From Flavobacteriales bacterium (GTDB taxonomy: Bacteria > Bacteroidota > Bacteroidia > Flavobacteriales_F > PHOS-HE28), in NCBI GenBank assembly GCA_016703105.1, contig JADJCS010000020.1:186001-250000 (forward strand): DNA of 64,000 nt. Direction: 5' to 3'. Position numbers and translations under genes: made by a program. Positions 51,901 through 61,244 of this stretch are shown here, in pieces. Below the pieces are notes generated by a model. That model saw only the letters and a program-made list of their open reading frames with translations, ran no database searches and was not told the origin of the DNA. How positions within the stretch are numbered: position 1 is the stretch's first letter; every line of letters starts with the position of its first letter.

Positions 51901-54900
51901 CTGGCCATCGGTGAGAACGTGTTCGAATGGACCGTGAGCAATGGCCCATGCGCCAACCCGCTCACCACCGATCAAGTGAGCATCTTCGTGTTCGACGAGA
52001 ACAACCCGGTGGCCAACGCCGGTCCCGACCAGGAGATCTGCACTCCGATAGTGAACGCCACCCTGGCCGGCAGTGCGATCACTTTCCCGGCACAAGGCAC
52101 TTGGACGCTGGTGAGCGGACAAGGAACGATCGCCGACCCGAACGATCCCGCTACCACGGTGAGCGACCTGGCCGTGGGCGAGAACATCTTTGAGTGGACG
52201 GTGAGCAATGGGCCATGCGCCAATGGCCTCACCACCGACCAGGTGAGCATCTTCCTCTTCGATGGCACCAACGCGAACGCCGATGCGGGACCGGATCAGG
52301 AACTATGCACACCGAACCTGAGCACCACGCTCGCGGGCAACGCACCGATCTTCCCTGCTGCCGGATCATGGTCACTGGTGAGCGGTCAAGGCGATATCAC
52401 CGATCCCACCGATCCCAACTCCGGTGTGACCAACCTCGCTGTGGGCGAGAACGTGTTCGCCTGGACCGTGGACAACGGCCCCTGCACCAACGGCATCACC
52501 ACCGATCAGGTGAGCATCTTCGTGTTCGACGAGTTCAACCCGAACGCGGACGCTGGTCCGGATCAGGAGTTGTGCGCGCCGGACAACAGCACCACGCTCG
52601 CGGGAAGCGCGCTCACCTTCCCGGCCTCCGGGCTCTGGACCGTCGTAAGTGGTACGGTCACCATCCTCGATCCCACCGATCCCAACTCCGCGGTCACCGA
52701 TCTGGTGGTGGGTGAGGTGATCCTCGAGTGGACGGTGAGCAATGGCCCATGCGCCAATGGTATCACCACGGACCAGGTCTCCATCCAGGTGTACGATCCG
52801 AACAACAACGTGGCGAGCGCCGGTCCCGATCAGGATCTCTGCACACCGACCACCAGCGCGGTGCTCACGGCGAGCACCACCACCTTCCCATCGGTGGGTA
52901 CGTGGACGGTGATCAATGGTGGCGGCACGTTCGTGGACGACAACGATCCAGCCACTACCGTGAACGGATTGCTCGTGGGCGAGAACATCCTGGTGTGGAC
53001 CGTGGACAACGGCCCTTGCGTGAACGGCATCACCAGCGATACGCTGAGCATCTTCCTCTATGACGAGAACAACCCGGTGGCCAACGCGGGACCCGATCAG
53101 GAACTGTGCGAGCCCAACACGAGCACCACTTTCGCGGGAAGCGCTTTGACCTTCCCCGCCACGGGCACCTGGACCTTGGTGACCGGCACCGGCGACATCG
53201 CCGATCCGAGCGATCCGAACAGCGCGGTCTCGAACCTGACCGTGGGCGAGAACGTGTTCCTCTGGACGGTGAGCAACGGACCGTGCAACAACCCGATCAC
53301 CACCGATCTGGTGAGCATCTTCCTCTTCGACGATGGTAACCCCGATGCCAACGCCGGTCCCGATCAAGACATCTGCACACCGATCACCAGTGCTACCATG
53401 AGCGGCAGCGCGGTGACCTTCCCCGCAGTGGGCACTTGGGTGCTCGTGAACGGCCAGGGGATCATCACCGATCCGAACAGCCCCACCACCACGATCACGG
53501 GCCTGGGCATCGGCCTGAACGAGTTCAGCTGGACGGTGGACAACGGTCCCTGCGCGAACGGTATCACTACGGACAATGTGGTGATCCAACTCTTCGACGA
53601 GAACGCACCGCCCGCCAACGCCGGCCCTGACCAGGAGCTCTGCGCTCCGGACAATACCGTCCTCATGGTGGGCAACCCACCGGTGGGTGTGGCGCAAGGC
53701 ACCTGGACGGTGATCCTGGGGGCCGGCAACATCGTCGACCCGAACGATCCCCTTACGGAGATCAACGGCATCCCCATCGGCGAGAACCAGTTCGTGTGGA
53801 CCATGGACAACAGCGTGTGCGGCATCAGCCGCGATACGATGAGCGTGTTCGTGTTCGATCCGAGCAACCCGCAGGCCGATGCCGGCCCGGACCAGGAGCT
53901 CTGTGTGCCGACGGACAGCACGTACATGGCCGGTAACACGCCCATCTTCCCAGCTTCCGGTACATGGACCGTGATCACGGGAACGGGTGTGTTCCCCGAT
54001 CCCACGGATCCGGGCGCCTTGGTGAACAACCTGAGCATTGGGGTGAACACCTTCCGCTGGACCACCAGCAACGGGCCCTGCGCGAACTCGATCACCTTCG
54101 ATGACATCAACGTGATCCTCTTCGATGACAGCACCTCCGCCGCCGATGCCGGTCCCGACCAGGAAGTGTGCCTGCCGCTCACCAGCACCGTGATGGCCGC
54201 GGCCGTGCCGCAGTTGCCCGCCACCGGTTCCTGGAGTTTGTTGAGCGGCACGGGCGATATCGTCGATCCCGCCAACCCGGCTTCCGTGATCAACAACCTC
54301 GACGTGGGGATCAACGTGTTCGTGTGGACCCTCGACAACGGGCCCTGCCCGCCGAACGGGATCATGACGGATACGATGAGCATCTACGTCTATGATCCCG
54401 CCGCCCCGACGGCCAACGCCGGCCCGGACCAGTTCCAGTGTACGCCCGATCTGGATGCCATGATGTTCGGCAACATCCCCGCCGATCCCGGTGTGGGCAC
54501 CTGGACGCTGGCGAGCGGCACGGGCACCATCACCCAGCCGAACAATCCCTTCACGCTGATCACGGACATGGCGGTGGGCGAGAACATCTTCGTGTGGACC
54601 ATCTACAATGGTCAGTGCGGCTTCGGTCCGCCGAGCACGGACACCATGAGCGTGTTCGTCTACGACGAGAACCAGCCGCCCGCGCAGACCGGTAACGATC
54701 TGGAGCTCTGCACGCCGACCACCAGTGCTGTGCTCACCGCCAACGATCCGATCTTCCCGGCCACCGGACAGTGGATCGTGGTGCAGGGCGGCGGTTCGCT
54801 GGCCGATCCCGCCGATCCCAACACCGCCGTGTTCAACCTCACCGTGGGTGACAACGTGTTCGTGTGGACCATCGACAACGGGCCGTGCCCGAACGCGATC

Positions 54901-55990
54901 ACCAACGATACGATGACCGTCGTGCTGTTCGACGAGAACTCTCCGGCGGCCGATGCGGGTCCCGATCAGGAGATCTGCGTACCCACCTTCCCCAACACGG
55001 TGACCATGAACGCCAGCGTGCCCATCTACCCGAGCACCGGTTCCTGGACCTTGGTGAGCGGCACCGGCACCATCACCGATCCGGGCAGTGCGACCACCAC
55101 CATCACCGATCTGCAAGTGGGTGTGAGCGTGTTCGAGTGGACCGTCAGCAACGGGCCGTGCAACCCCGGCCAGACCAGCGACCAGGTGTCCATCTCCGTG
55201 TTCGATGCGGCGCAAGGCAACGCCAATGCCGGACCGGACCAGCAATTGTGTACGCCGTTGAACAGCGCTTCGCTCGCGGGCAACGCGCTGATCCTCCCGG
55301 CCACCGGCCTGTGGACCGTGGTAAGTGGTAGTGGCACCCTGGTCTCACCCACCGACCCGACCACGAGCATCAATGGGCTCACCGTCGGTGTCACCACCCT
55401 GGTGTGGACGATCAGCAATGGTCCGTGCGCCAATGCGCTCACCACCGATACGCTCGTCATCAGCGTGTTCGATGGCTCCGCTCCCGATGCCCTGGCCGGC
55501 GACGACCAGAGCTTCTGTTCACCCGCACCCAACGCCACCATGTTCGCCAGCTCCCCTGTTCTTCCCGCCATCGGCACCTGGGCCTTGCTCAGCGGTACCG
55601 GTGCGATCGCCAACCCCAACGATCCGTTCACCGCCATCAGCGGCCTGGGCCTGGGCGAAAGCGTGTTCGAATGGACCATCTCCAACGGTGTGTGCGGCAG
55701 CACTACCGATCAGGTGAGCTTCTTCGTGTACAACAGCGAACTGCCCCCGGCCGATGCGGGTGAGGATCAGCAGTACTGCCAGCATGAGTTCACCAGTGCG
55801 GACCTCGATGCGGAGCCTGTGGTGGACCTGCTCGCCACCGGTGTGTGGTCCTTGATCGGTGGCTCCGGCACCATCTTCGACCCCACCGATCCGAGCGCCA
55901 CCGTGGAAGGGCTCAGCCTCGGCGACAACTTCTTCCTCTGGACGGTGAACAACGGAGTGTGCGGCACCACTGTGGACAGCGTGCTGGTGA
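47757..55990 (+). repeat. 31 tandem repeats of about 89 residues (about 267 bp)
   Basis: I count 31 copies of the unit that opens with NAGPDQELCTP-type sequence, has FPATGTWTLVSG in the middle, and ends NVFxWTVDNGPC and a TTDQVSIxVFD-type strand. Each unit carries two Cys, which probably form a disulfide. Repeats differ at the amino-acid level but share the skeleton, so expansion is old with ongoing exchange. Confidence 0.85.
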
Positions 55991-56286
55991 ACCTGGAGGA
56001 CTGCCTCAGCATCATCGTCCCCGACGCCTTCAGCCCGAACGGGGATGGCGTGAACGATACGTACGTGATCCACAATCTGGAGAGCTACCCGGACAACAGC
56101 CTCATCGTGTTCAACCGCTGGGGCGCGAAAGTGCTGGACCGCAACCCGTACACCAACGACTGGAACGGCACCAGCGAGAACAGCATGAACTGGGGTGAGG
56201 AACTGCCCGAAGGCACCTACTACTATGTGCTCGATCTGGGCACCGACGCGGATCCCCTCACCGGTTACATCTACATCCGCCGCTAA
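48907..56286 (+). CDS. giant repeat adhesin, C-terminal part with T9SS type B sorting domain
   Basis: This 2459-codon frame carries repeats 6 to 31 and ends in a type B (gliding-motility-type) T9SS sorting domain: IIVPDAFSPNGDGVNDTYVI, NSLIVFNRWGAKVLDRNPY and GTYYYVLDL. Type B domains need PorP/SprF-type partners for secretion, and such a gene follows directly. It is part of the same gene as the ORF starting at 46520 (see that entry). The likely role is a cell-surface adhesin or matrix protein, comparable in plan to SprB, although I cannot show orthology. Confidence 0.85.
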   Translation: MESGSGTIVSINDPGTQVTGLGIGNNVFRWTVNNGPCAVGITFDLVTIHVYDENQAPANAGPDQSICSNTPSTSLAGNAPTVPATGTWSLISGQGNIVSPNNPNSLVTGLGVGANVFEWTVDNGPCQNPISTDQVTISVYDVANPVANAGADQSLCGSTSTTLSGSTVIAPAIGTWTLVSGNGTVASPNAPNTQITGMTVGANVFRWTVDNGPCGAPTQDDVTVLVFDPNQPAANAGVDQQLCTPTTSTSVTGSSVTFPGTGVWTVVSGTATITTPNSSTTTVTGLGVGAIVLQWTVNNGPCGAPTNDQVTITLFDSNTPIADAGPDQEICIPTFPSEVTLSGSPVIAPAVGTWTLVSGAGNIVDPNSPFTLVTGLAVGVNVFRWTVDNGACANSLTTDEVSIFVFDAANPVANAGPDQSLCTPISTTVLSGSSLIVPATGTWTLVSGTGVIVSPNDPNSQVTGLTVGSNVFAWTVSNGPCANPITTDQVTINIFNGSAQPAEAGPDQTVCSTTTTVTMAGNAPTGLATGSWSVITGTANFTDATSASTTVTGLSVGTNTLQWTIDNGACGLSSDLMIVTVFDSNQANAAAGPDQQICIPDVPNQVAMAGNAITFPAVGTWTLVSGAGTILDPNDPNTVITGLAVGTNVFQWTILNGPCANGNTNDQVTVTVFDAGIAAANAGPDQDLCTPTTTTVMAGSTVAFPAVGTWTVVQGAGVVIVSPNSPTTQVTGLQVGETILRWAVDNGVCAAPSADTVSVFLFDANNPNANAGADQELCILTTASVLSGSDITFPATGTWTVIAGSGVFSDPNAAFTNLSGYSIGVNLYTWTVDNGPCANGITTDTVQVTVYDNTNLVSNAGPDQEYCTPDDAATLDGSELSLPATGLWTLVNGTAIITDPNDPNTTVTDLGIGINTFNWQVDNGPCVNGITNDQVSILVFDATNPAADAGPDQELCTPNTSTVMAGSNLITPATGTWTLISGQGTIADANSPTTAISNLAIGENVFEWTVSNGPCANPLTTDQVSIFVFDENNPVANAGPDQEICTPIVNATLAGSAITFPAQGTWTLVSGQGTIADPNDPATTVSDLAVGENIFEWTVSNGPCANGLTTDQVSIFLFDGTNANADAGPDQELCTPNLSTTLAGNAPIFPAAGSWSLVSGQGDITDPTDPNSGVTNLAVGENVFAWTVDNGPCTNGITTDQVSIFVFDEFNPNADAGPDQELCAPDNSTTLAGSALTFPASGLWTVVSGTVTILDPTDPNSAVTDLVVGEVILEWTVSNGPCANGITTDQVSIQVYDPNNNVASAGPDQDLCTPTTSAVLTASTTTFPSVGTWTVINGGGTFVDDNDPATTVNGLLVGENILVWTVDNGPCVNGITSDTLSIFLYDENNPVANAGPDQELCEPNTSTTFAGSALTFPATGTWTLVTGTGDIADPSDPNSAVSNLTVGENVFLWTVSNGPCNNPITTDLVSIFLFDDGNPDANAGPDQDICTPITSATMSGSAVTFPAVGTWVLVNGQGIITDPNSPTTTITGLGIGLNEFSWTVDNGPCANGITTDNVVIQLFDENAPPANAGPDQELCAPDNTVLMVGNPPVGVAQGTWTVILGAGNIVDPNDPLTEINGIPIGENQFVWTMDNSVCGISRDTMSVFVFDPSNPQADAGPDQELCVPTDSTYMAGNTPIFPASGTWTVITGTGVFPDPTDPGALVNNLSIGVNTFRWTTSNGPCANSITFDDINVILFDDSTSAADAGPDQEVCLPLTSTVMAAAVPQLPATGSWSLLSGTGDIVDPANPASVINNLDVGINVFVWTLDNGPCPPNGIMTDTMSIYVYDPAAPTANAGPDQFQCTPDLDAMMFGNIPADPGVGTWTLASGTGTITQPNNPFTLITDMAVGENIFVWTIYNGQCGFGPPSTDTMSVFVYDENQPPAQTGNDLELCTPTTSAVLTANDPIFPATGQWIVVQGGGSLADPADPNTAVFNLTVGDNVFVWTIDNGPCPNAITNDTMTVVLFDENSPAADAGPDQEICVPTFPNTVTMNASVPIYPSTGSWTLVSGTGTITDPGSATTTITDLQVGVSVFEWTVSNGPCNPGQTSDQVSISVFDAAQGNANAGPDQQLCTPLNSASLAGNALILPATGLWTVVSGSGTLVSPTDPTTSINGLTVGVTTLVWTISNGPCANALTTDTLVISVFDGSAPDALAGDDQSFCSPAPNATMFASSPVLPAIGTWALLSGTGAIANPNDPFTAISGLGLGESVFEWTISNGVCGSTTDQVSFFVYNSELPPADAGEDQQYCQHEFTSADLDAEPVVDLLATGVWSLIGGSGTIFDPTDPSATVEGLSLGDNFFLWTVNNGVCGTTVDSVLVNLEDCLSIIVPDAFSPNGDGVNDTYVIHNLESYPDNSLIVFNRWGAKVLDRNPYTNDWNGTSENSMNWGEELPEGTYYYVLDLGTDADPLTGYIYIRR

Positions 56287-56329
56287 ACCAACGATCCGTA
56301 CGGGCCGATGAGGATCGGCCCCAACAACG

Positions 56330-57277
56330 ATGAAGATGACAAAGGCAAAACGATGGATGGGCAGTGCGCTGGGGATGCTCCTCGGCACTACGCTCCTCGC
56401 GCAGCAGGACCCGCAGTTCACCCAGTACATGTTCAACCTGCTGGCGATCAATCCCGCCTATGCGGGCAGCGCCGAGCGCGTGAGCATCAAAGCCCTTACC
56501 CGCCACCAATGGGTGGGCTTCGCAGGTGCTCCCACCACGCAAACGCTCGCCATCCATTCGCCGCTGATGCGCGAAACCCTCGGCATCGGGGGCACCATCA
56601 TGCGCGATGAGCACGGGCCCGTGACGCAATACGGTTTCATGCTGGACCTCGCCTACCGTATCCATTTCGGCGGCGAGCGCAAGCTGGCCTTCGGCCTCAA
56701 GGGCGGAATGAACTTGGTGCAGGGCCGGTTCGGCGAACTGAGCCCACTGCAACAGGGCGACCAGGTGTTCCAGCAGAACGTGAACACCAAGCTCGATCCC
56801 CAGTTCGGCTTCGGGCTGATGTACTACGGCGATCGTTTCTACATCGGCTTGAGCACGCCCAAATTGCTCCGCACCGAGTTCTTCGAGGACGCTCCCCTGG
56901 ACACCACCGGCAGCGCCTGGCAGCAGGGCCAGCGGCCCCACTACTTCCTCAGCGGTGGCTACGTGTTCAACATGGGCATGTACCACAAGTTCAAACCCAC
57001 CTTCCTGGTGAAGGCCGTGCAGGGCGCGCCCATCAGCTTCGACCTCAGTGCCAACTTCTTCTTCTTCGAGAAGTTCTGGCTGGGCGCCATGTACCGCCAC
57101 CAGGACGCCGTGGGCGCCCTGGCCCAGTACTACTTCACCGATGGTATTTCGGTGGGCTACTCCTACGACTATCCGATCTCCGTGCTGCGCAACTACAGCG
57201 GTGGTTCGCACGAGGTGATGCTCGGGTTCGACTTCGGCCGCAAGCTCAAGGGTATCCGTTCACCGCGTTACTTCTGA
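56330..57277 (+). CDS. PorP/SprF-family T9SS outer-membrane protein
   Basis: The 315-residue protein has a signal peptide and the family opening QDPQFTQYMFNLLAINPAYAGS, then NLVQGRFGEL-type strands and a C-terminal barrel ending LGFDFGRKLKGI. PorP/SprF proteins sit in the outer membrane and hold or export type B T9SS cargo. The gene lies 43 bp after the giant type B adhesin and 3 bp before an OmpA-type partner, which is the common SprB-SprF type neighbourhood. The three probably form one operon. Confidence 0.93.
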   Translation: MKMTKAKRWMGSALGMLLGTTLLAQQDPQFTQYMFNLLAINPAYAGSAERVSIKALTRHQWVGFAGAPTTQTLAIHSPLMRETLGIGGTIMRDEHGPVTQYGFMLDLAYRIHFGGERKLAFGLKGGMNLVQGRFGELSPLQQGDQVFQQNVNTKLDPQFGFGLMYYGDRFYIGLSTPKLLRTEFFEDAPLDTTGSAWQQGQRPHYFLSGGYVFNMGMYHKFKPTFLVKAVQGAPISFDLSANFFFFEKFWLGAMYRHQDAVGALAQYYFTDGISVGYSYDYPISVLRNYSGGSHEVMLGFDFGRKLKGIRSPRYF

Positions 57278-57280
57278 TCC

Positions 57281-59476
57281 ATGACGCAGTTCACGCGACC
57301 AATGAAGTACACCACCACACGCACCCTGGGTATGGCCTTCCTGGCCCTCGCCCCGATCGCCGTCACCGCCCAAGGGCTGAAGGACCGCGTAGCCAACAAG
57401 TACGCCGAGCAGTTCGACTACCCCCGCGTGGCCGCCATGTACCAGAGCCAGGTGGACAAGGGCACCGCCGATGCCGCCGATCTGCGCCGCCTCGCACTCG
57501 CCTACAAGCGCATGGGCCAGATGGAGAACGCCGAGCGCACCTACAAGCAGCTCACCGACTCCAGCGCTGCCGCGCCGGACATGTGGGAATACGCCGAGGT
57601 GCTCCGCGCCAACGGCAAATACACCGAGGCCAACGCGTGGTACGCCAAGTACGCCGCGCAGAACCCGGACGACCAGCGGGCCCAGGCCTATGTGCGCAAC
57701 CCGGACCTGTTCGATCGCCTCAACCGGGACAGCGCCAGCGCCACGGTGCGCGCGGTCCCCATCAATTCTCCGCAGGCGGACCTCGGTCTGGCCATCATGA
57801 ACGAGTTGCTCATTTTCTCCAGCGCACGCGGCGAAGGCGTGGGCGGCAAGGCCGATTACTCCTGGGATGGCCAACCCTTCCTCAACATGCACAGCGCGCT
57901 GTTGAAAGGGGAGACCGCCACCGAACCCATGGTGATGCGCAAGGAGGTGAACAGCCGTTTCCACGATGGCACCGCCTCCTACGACTCCGTGGCGCACCGC
58001 CTCTACTTCACCCGCAACAACTGGCACTACGGCACCAAGCAGCTGGCCGAGGACGGTGAACTGAAGCTCGGCATCTTCTTCAGCGATGTGGAAGCGGGCG
58101 AGTTCGGCAACCAGGAGTGGGGCGCCCTGATCCCCTTCGACCACAACAACCCGGACCACAACGTGGGGCAGCCCTGCGTAACGCATGATGGACGCCGCAT
58201 CTTTTTCGTGAGCGACATGGTCGGCGGCCAGGGCGGCACGGACATCTGGTTCTGCGACAACCTGGGCAACAACTGGGGCGTGCCCCAGAACATGGGTCCC
58301 AAGGTGAACACCGCCGGCAATGAGATGTACCCCTTCGTGGACCGCGACAGCACACTCTTCTTCGCCAGCAACGGCCACCCCGGCCTGGGCGGTATGGACC
58401 TGTTCCGCACGCGCCTTTTGCCCGCAGGGCCCGGCACGGTGTTCAACCTGAAGGCGCCGATGAACAGCCGCTTCAACGACCATGGCCTGGTGCTGCTGCG
58501 CGATGACAGCACCGGCTTCTTCGTGAGCGACCGCCCCGGTGGCCTCGGCAGCGATGATATCTACGGTTGCACCGTGCGCCCGCCCATGATGTTCCTGGCG
58601 GGGATCGTGATCGACAAGGTGACGCGCGAACCCATCGAAGGTGCCACCATCCTCTTGAAGGACGAGCACAATGCCCATGTGAAGCGCTTCCAACTGGAGA
58701 CCGAGCCCGGCGGCAAGTTCAAGATCGACGCCGAGTACCGCAGCAAGTATGTGATCGTGGCCAACAAGAACGGCTACTTCCAGAAGGAAGTGAGCGTGAT
58801 GACGGACGCCGATCCGCTGGAGAACATCGTGGTGGAGATGACCAAGTACGATTACGCGGCCGAAGGGGTGGTGATGCACGGCGAGACCGAGCAACCGCTC
58901 GCCGGCGCCAAGGTGATGCTGTACGATGGCAACGACCAGTTGCTGGAGGAACTCACCACCAACGAGACCGGCAAATACGCCTTCGCCCTGAAGCCCGAGA
59001 GCGACTACCGCCTGCGGGTGGAGAAGGAAGGCTTCTTCAAGCAGAGCGCCCGCATCAGCACCAAGGGCAAACCCAGCGCCATCATCCACACGGATTTCCG
59101 TCTGTTCCCGCTGGATGTGGGCCAGGTGGTACGCCTGGACAACATCTACTACGACTACAACAAGTGGAACATCCGTCCGGACGCCGCCATCGAGCTGGAT
59201 AAGCTGGTGCAAACGCTGAACGACAACCCCACGGTGAAGATCGAGCTGAGCTCCCACACCGATTGCCGGGGTAAGGACGCGTACAACGCCAGCCTCTCGG
59301 AGAAGCGCGCCAAGAGCGCCGTGGACTATGTGATCTCCAAAGGCATCGCCAAAGCGCGCGTCACCAGCAAGGGTTACGGCGAGAGCGTGCCCTTCGCCAA
59401 GTGCGTGTGCGAGAAGTGCAGCGACGACGAACACCAGAGCAACCGCCGCACGGAATTCAAGGTGTTAAGTAAGTAA
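57281..59476 (+). CDS. OmpA-family protein with TPR and beta-propeller domains (PorE-like)
   Basis: The 731-residue product (ATG at 57281, or M8 at 57302, which gives a tidier signal peptide) has about 130 residues of TPR-like helices (DAADLRRLALAYKRMGQMENAER), a PD40-type propeller (about 160-430; GTDIWFCDN, GGMDLFRT, GSDDIYG), two carboxypeptidase-regulatory domains, and a C-terminal OmpA peptidoglycan-binding domain (SSHTDCRGKDAYNASLSEKRA). Such proteins tie T9SS surface structures to the cell wall and are usual partners of PorP/SprF. A strong terminator follows. Confidence 0.92.
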   Translation: MTQFTRPMKYTTTRTLGMAFLALAPIAVTAQGLKDRVANKYAEQFDYPRVAAMYQSQVDKGTADAADLRRLALAYKRMGQMENAERTYKQLTDSSAAAPDMWEYAEVLRANGKYTEANAWYAKYAAQNPDDQRAQAYVRNPDLFDRLNRDSASATVRAVPINSPQADLGLAIMNELLIFSSARGEGVGGKADYSWDGQPFLNMHSALLKGETATEPMVMRKEVNSRFHDGTASYDSVAHRLYFTRNNWHYGTKQLAEDGELKLGIFFSDVEAGEFGNQEWGALIPFDHNNPDHNVGQPCVTHDGRRIFFVSDMVGGQGGTDIWFCDNLGNNWGVPQNMGPKVNTAGNEMYPFVDRDSTLFFASNGHPGLGGMDLFRTRLLPAGPGTVFNLKAPMNSRFNDHGLVLLRDDSTGFFVSDRPGGLGSDDIYGCTVRPPMMFLAGIVIDKVTREPIEGATILLKDEHNAHVKRFQLETEPGGKFKIDAEYRSKYVIVANKNGYFQKEVSVMTDADPLENIVVEMTKYDYAAEGVVMHGETEQPLAGAKVMLYDGNDQLLEELTTNETGKYAFALKPESDYRLRVEKEGFFKQSARISTKGKPSAIIHTDFRLFPLDVGQVVRLDNIYYDYNKWNIRPDAAIELDKLVQTLNDNPTVKIELSSHTDCRGKDAYNASLSEKRAKSAVDYVISKGIAKARVTSKGYGESVPFAKCVCEKCSDDEHQSNRRTEFKVLSK

Positions 59477-59972
59477 GTTGGTTAGGTAGGGGGTAGGTTG
59501 ACGAGGGAGCGGGCCGGTGCGAAAGCATCGGCCCGCCGTCGTTAACGATCAACTCTATTCACACCCGTCATCGCGAACCCCGCGGCGGGGTGAAGCGATC
59601 CACAATGCCGTGAAATGTCGAAGTCCCTGCAGGGTCACCGACTTCGGGACCCTGCGGCAAATACGATCAACTCCCCTCCGCGATCGATCGCTCGATCGCA
59701 ATACATGAGCTTCCGAGTCCCGACTTGTCGGGGGAGGGGTTAGGAGGCCGAAGGCCGGGTGGTTTCCAAGCCTGCGGTTTTCAACTCTGAGGCGAAACCA
59801 CCCCTACCCCTCTATCAGGTACGCATCGCGCGCGACGCCGAGCGTGATATTGCCGCCGTGCATGCGGCCCCTTCCCGCAGCACCCGTCGAAGTGCAGCGG
59901 ATCACCTAACCCCCCGTCATCCCGGAAGCCGGGGGTGCGTAGCACCGGGTCCCGGCCGTCACCCCGGTGCGC
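59477..59972. other. 496-bp intergenic patch of inverted repeats
   Basis: No gene is visible. After the terminator the region holds several short palindromes or REP-like elements: 59567-59602 (TCGCGAACCCCGC and its partner), 59629-59655 (GCAGGGTC / GACCCTGC), 59719-59732 (CCCGAC / GTCGGG), 59757-59803 (GGGTGGTTTC / GAAACCACCC, perfect 10 bp) and about 59913-59956 (GTCATCCCGGAAGCCGGGGG-type). Their style recalls dispersed extragenic repeats, but I cannot see other genome copies. Confidence 0.55.
59509..59536 (+). terminator. hairpin ending the adhesin/SprF/OmpA operon
   Basis: GCGGGCCGGTGC (59509-59520), GAAA loop, and GCATCGGCCCGC (59525-59536) form a 12-bp stem with one G-T pair. It lies 33 bp after the OmpA-type gene. 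Confidence 0.7.
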
Positions 59973-61244
59973 CTATTTCACCAGCTTCATCGTCCGGTGT
60001 ACCTCGCCGATCGAGATCCTCAGGTGGTAGGCACCACTGGCGAGGGGGCGCACGTCCAGCACGGTGGCCGGTCCGTGGATCCGGCCACTGGTTACCACGC
60101 GGCCGGCAAGGTCGGTAAGTTGATAGATGCCGCCCACGGCAACTGCTGGTGTTACCACCGTCACCTGATCGAGCGCCGGGTTCGGGAAAAGTTGCCAGGC
60201 CCCGACCTCACCCCCGATGCCGGCCACCTGGTTCTCCTCCGAACAGGCGTACGTATACCCACAGGACGTGGGCACCGCGGCGTAGAGCTTGTGGTCACCT
60301 GCCGTGATCGGGCCGGGGGTGGGCGCGAAGGTGGCTCCCACCACGTCCGCTGGGTCCAGATGGAGCGTGCTCACACCGGTGTTCCGCTGTACATAGTTCC
60401 CGTTGGCCAGGGTGGTGAACGCCGTGGTCCAGAAATCGCCGCCGGCGGTAAGGGTGGTGCCCGTGTGGATGATGGCTCCCGCCTGGTCGATCTCCACCCA
60501 CTCGCTCCCCTGCACGTTGAAGCCGCCGTTGCTATTGTAGAAACCGAAGACCTTGTCCGCTTCGCAATCGTAGAAGAGGTTGTAGAGGTGCGCCGGCGAG
60601 GGCATGCTGTCGGTGGCGGTGATCACCCCCGTGGCGGGATCCGCCCGGAACAGGGTCTTGTAGCCGGTGAGCCCGCTGGCCTCCAGGAAGTACAGCCGGT
60701 CCTCGCCATCCATGGCGTAGGTGGTCTGGCTCAGTTGGTTGGGCATCAGCAAGCTCGCCATCACCGTGGCCGTGCCCATCACCGGATCGATCTTCACCAG
60801 CTCGTGCAGCGGATCGGAATCCCACCGGATGCCGTAGTAGTACGGGCACTTCCTGGATTGGAACACGCACAGCAAATTGGTGGAGGTGCCTGCGGAATTG
60901 GTGGCCGGTATGGCGTTCAACACCATCCCGAGCGTGTCCACTTCGTACAGGTGGAATGTGAGGTCCGCACTGTCCCGGCCTACGAACATGTAGTTGCCGT
61001 TGTAGTTCATGAAGGCAGTGCCCATGTAAAAGCCATCCACAGGAAGCTCCGCCACATGCGCCACCGTGCCGGTGCCGGCATCGATCCGGCTGAAGAAATA
61101 CTGGTACCCCGGCAACGGGTCGTACTCCATCGCCACCGCATACACGGAAGGCGACTGCGCGTGTACGGAGGCCGTGGTCAGCACTGCCATGTAGAGCAGC
61201 GCCACGCGCTTGAAGGTACCCATCGGTCCGTTGGTGTTCGTCAT
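59973..61244 (-). CDS. T9SS cargo, secreted beta-propeller-like protein
   Basis: The ATG at 61244 gives 423 residues (an ATG at 61223 would also do) with a signal peptide (KRVALLYMAVLTTASVHA). The body resembles a propeller with strands such as YMFVGRDSADLTFHLYEV and RLYFLEASGLTGYKTLFR. It ends in a type A T9SS sorting domain (WQLFPNPALDQVTVVTP ... LASGAYHLRIS). It is probably secreted or surface-bound, with unknown function. The 61393 pseudogene lies just upstream on the same strand. Confidence 0.8.
   Translation of the reverse strand: MTNTNGPMGTFKRVALLYMAVLTTASVHAQSPSVYAVAMEYDPLPGYQYFFSRIDAGTGTVAHVAELPVDGFYMGTAFMNYNGNYMFVGRDSADLTFHLYEVDTLGMVLNAIPATNSAGTSTNLLCVFQSRKCPYYYGIRWDSDPLHELVKIDPVMGTATVMASLLMPNQLSQTTYAMDGEDRLYFLEASGLTGYKTLFRADPATGVITATDSMPSPAHLYNLFYDCEADKVFGFYNSNGGFNVQGSEWVEIDQAGAIIHTGTTLTAGGDFWTTAFTTLANGNYVQRNTGVSTLHLDPADVVGATFAPTPGPITAGDHKLYAAVPTSCGYTYACSEENQVAGIGGEVGAWQLFPNPALDQVTVVTPAVAVGGIYQLTDLAGRVVTSGRIHGPATVLDVRPLASGAYHLRISIGEVHRTMKLVK

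Noticed and set aside
52372..55245. 957-codon open frame on the minus strand across the adhesin
   Set aside because: It is the antisense shadow of a high-GC repeat gene: no start context, a monotonous Gly/His/Arg composition, and the plus-strand gene is clearly real.
47757..55990. repeats as CRISPR or mobile-element structures
   Set aside because: They are in-frame protein repeats of about 267 bp in a T9SS adhesin.
57260..59434. 724-codon open frame on the minus strand across the OmpA-family gene
   Set aside because: Its His/Val/Gly-rich composition and full overlap with a well-supported gene mark it as a shadow.
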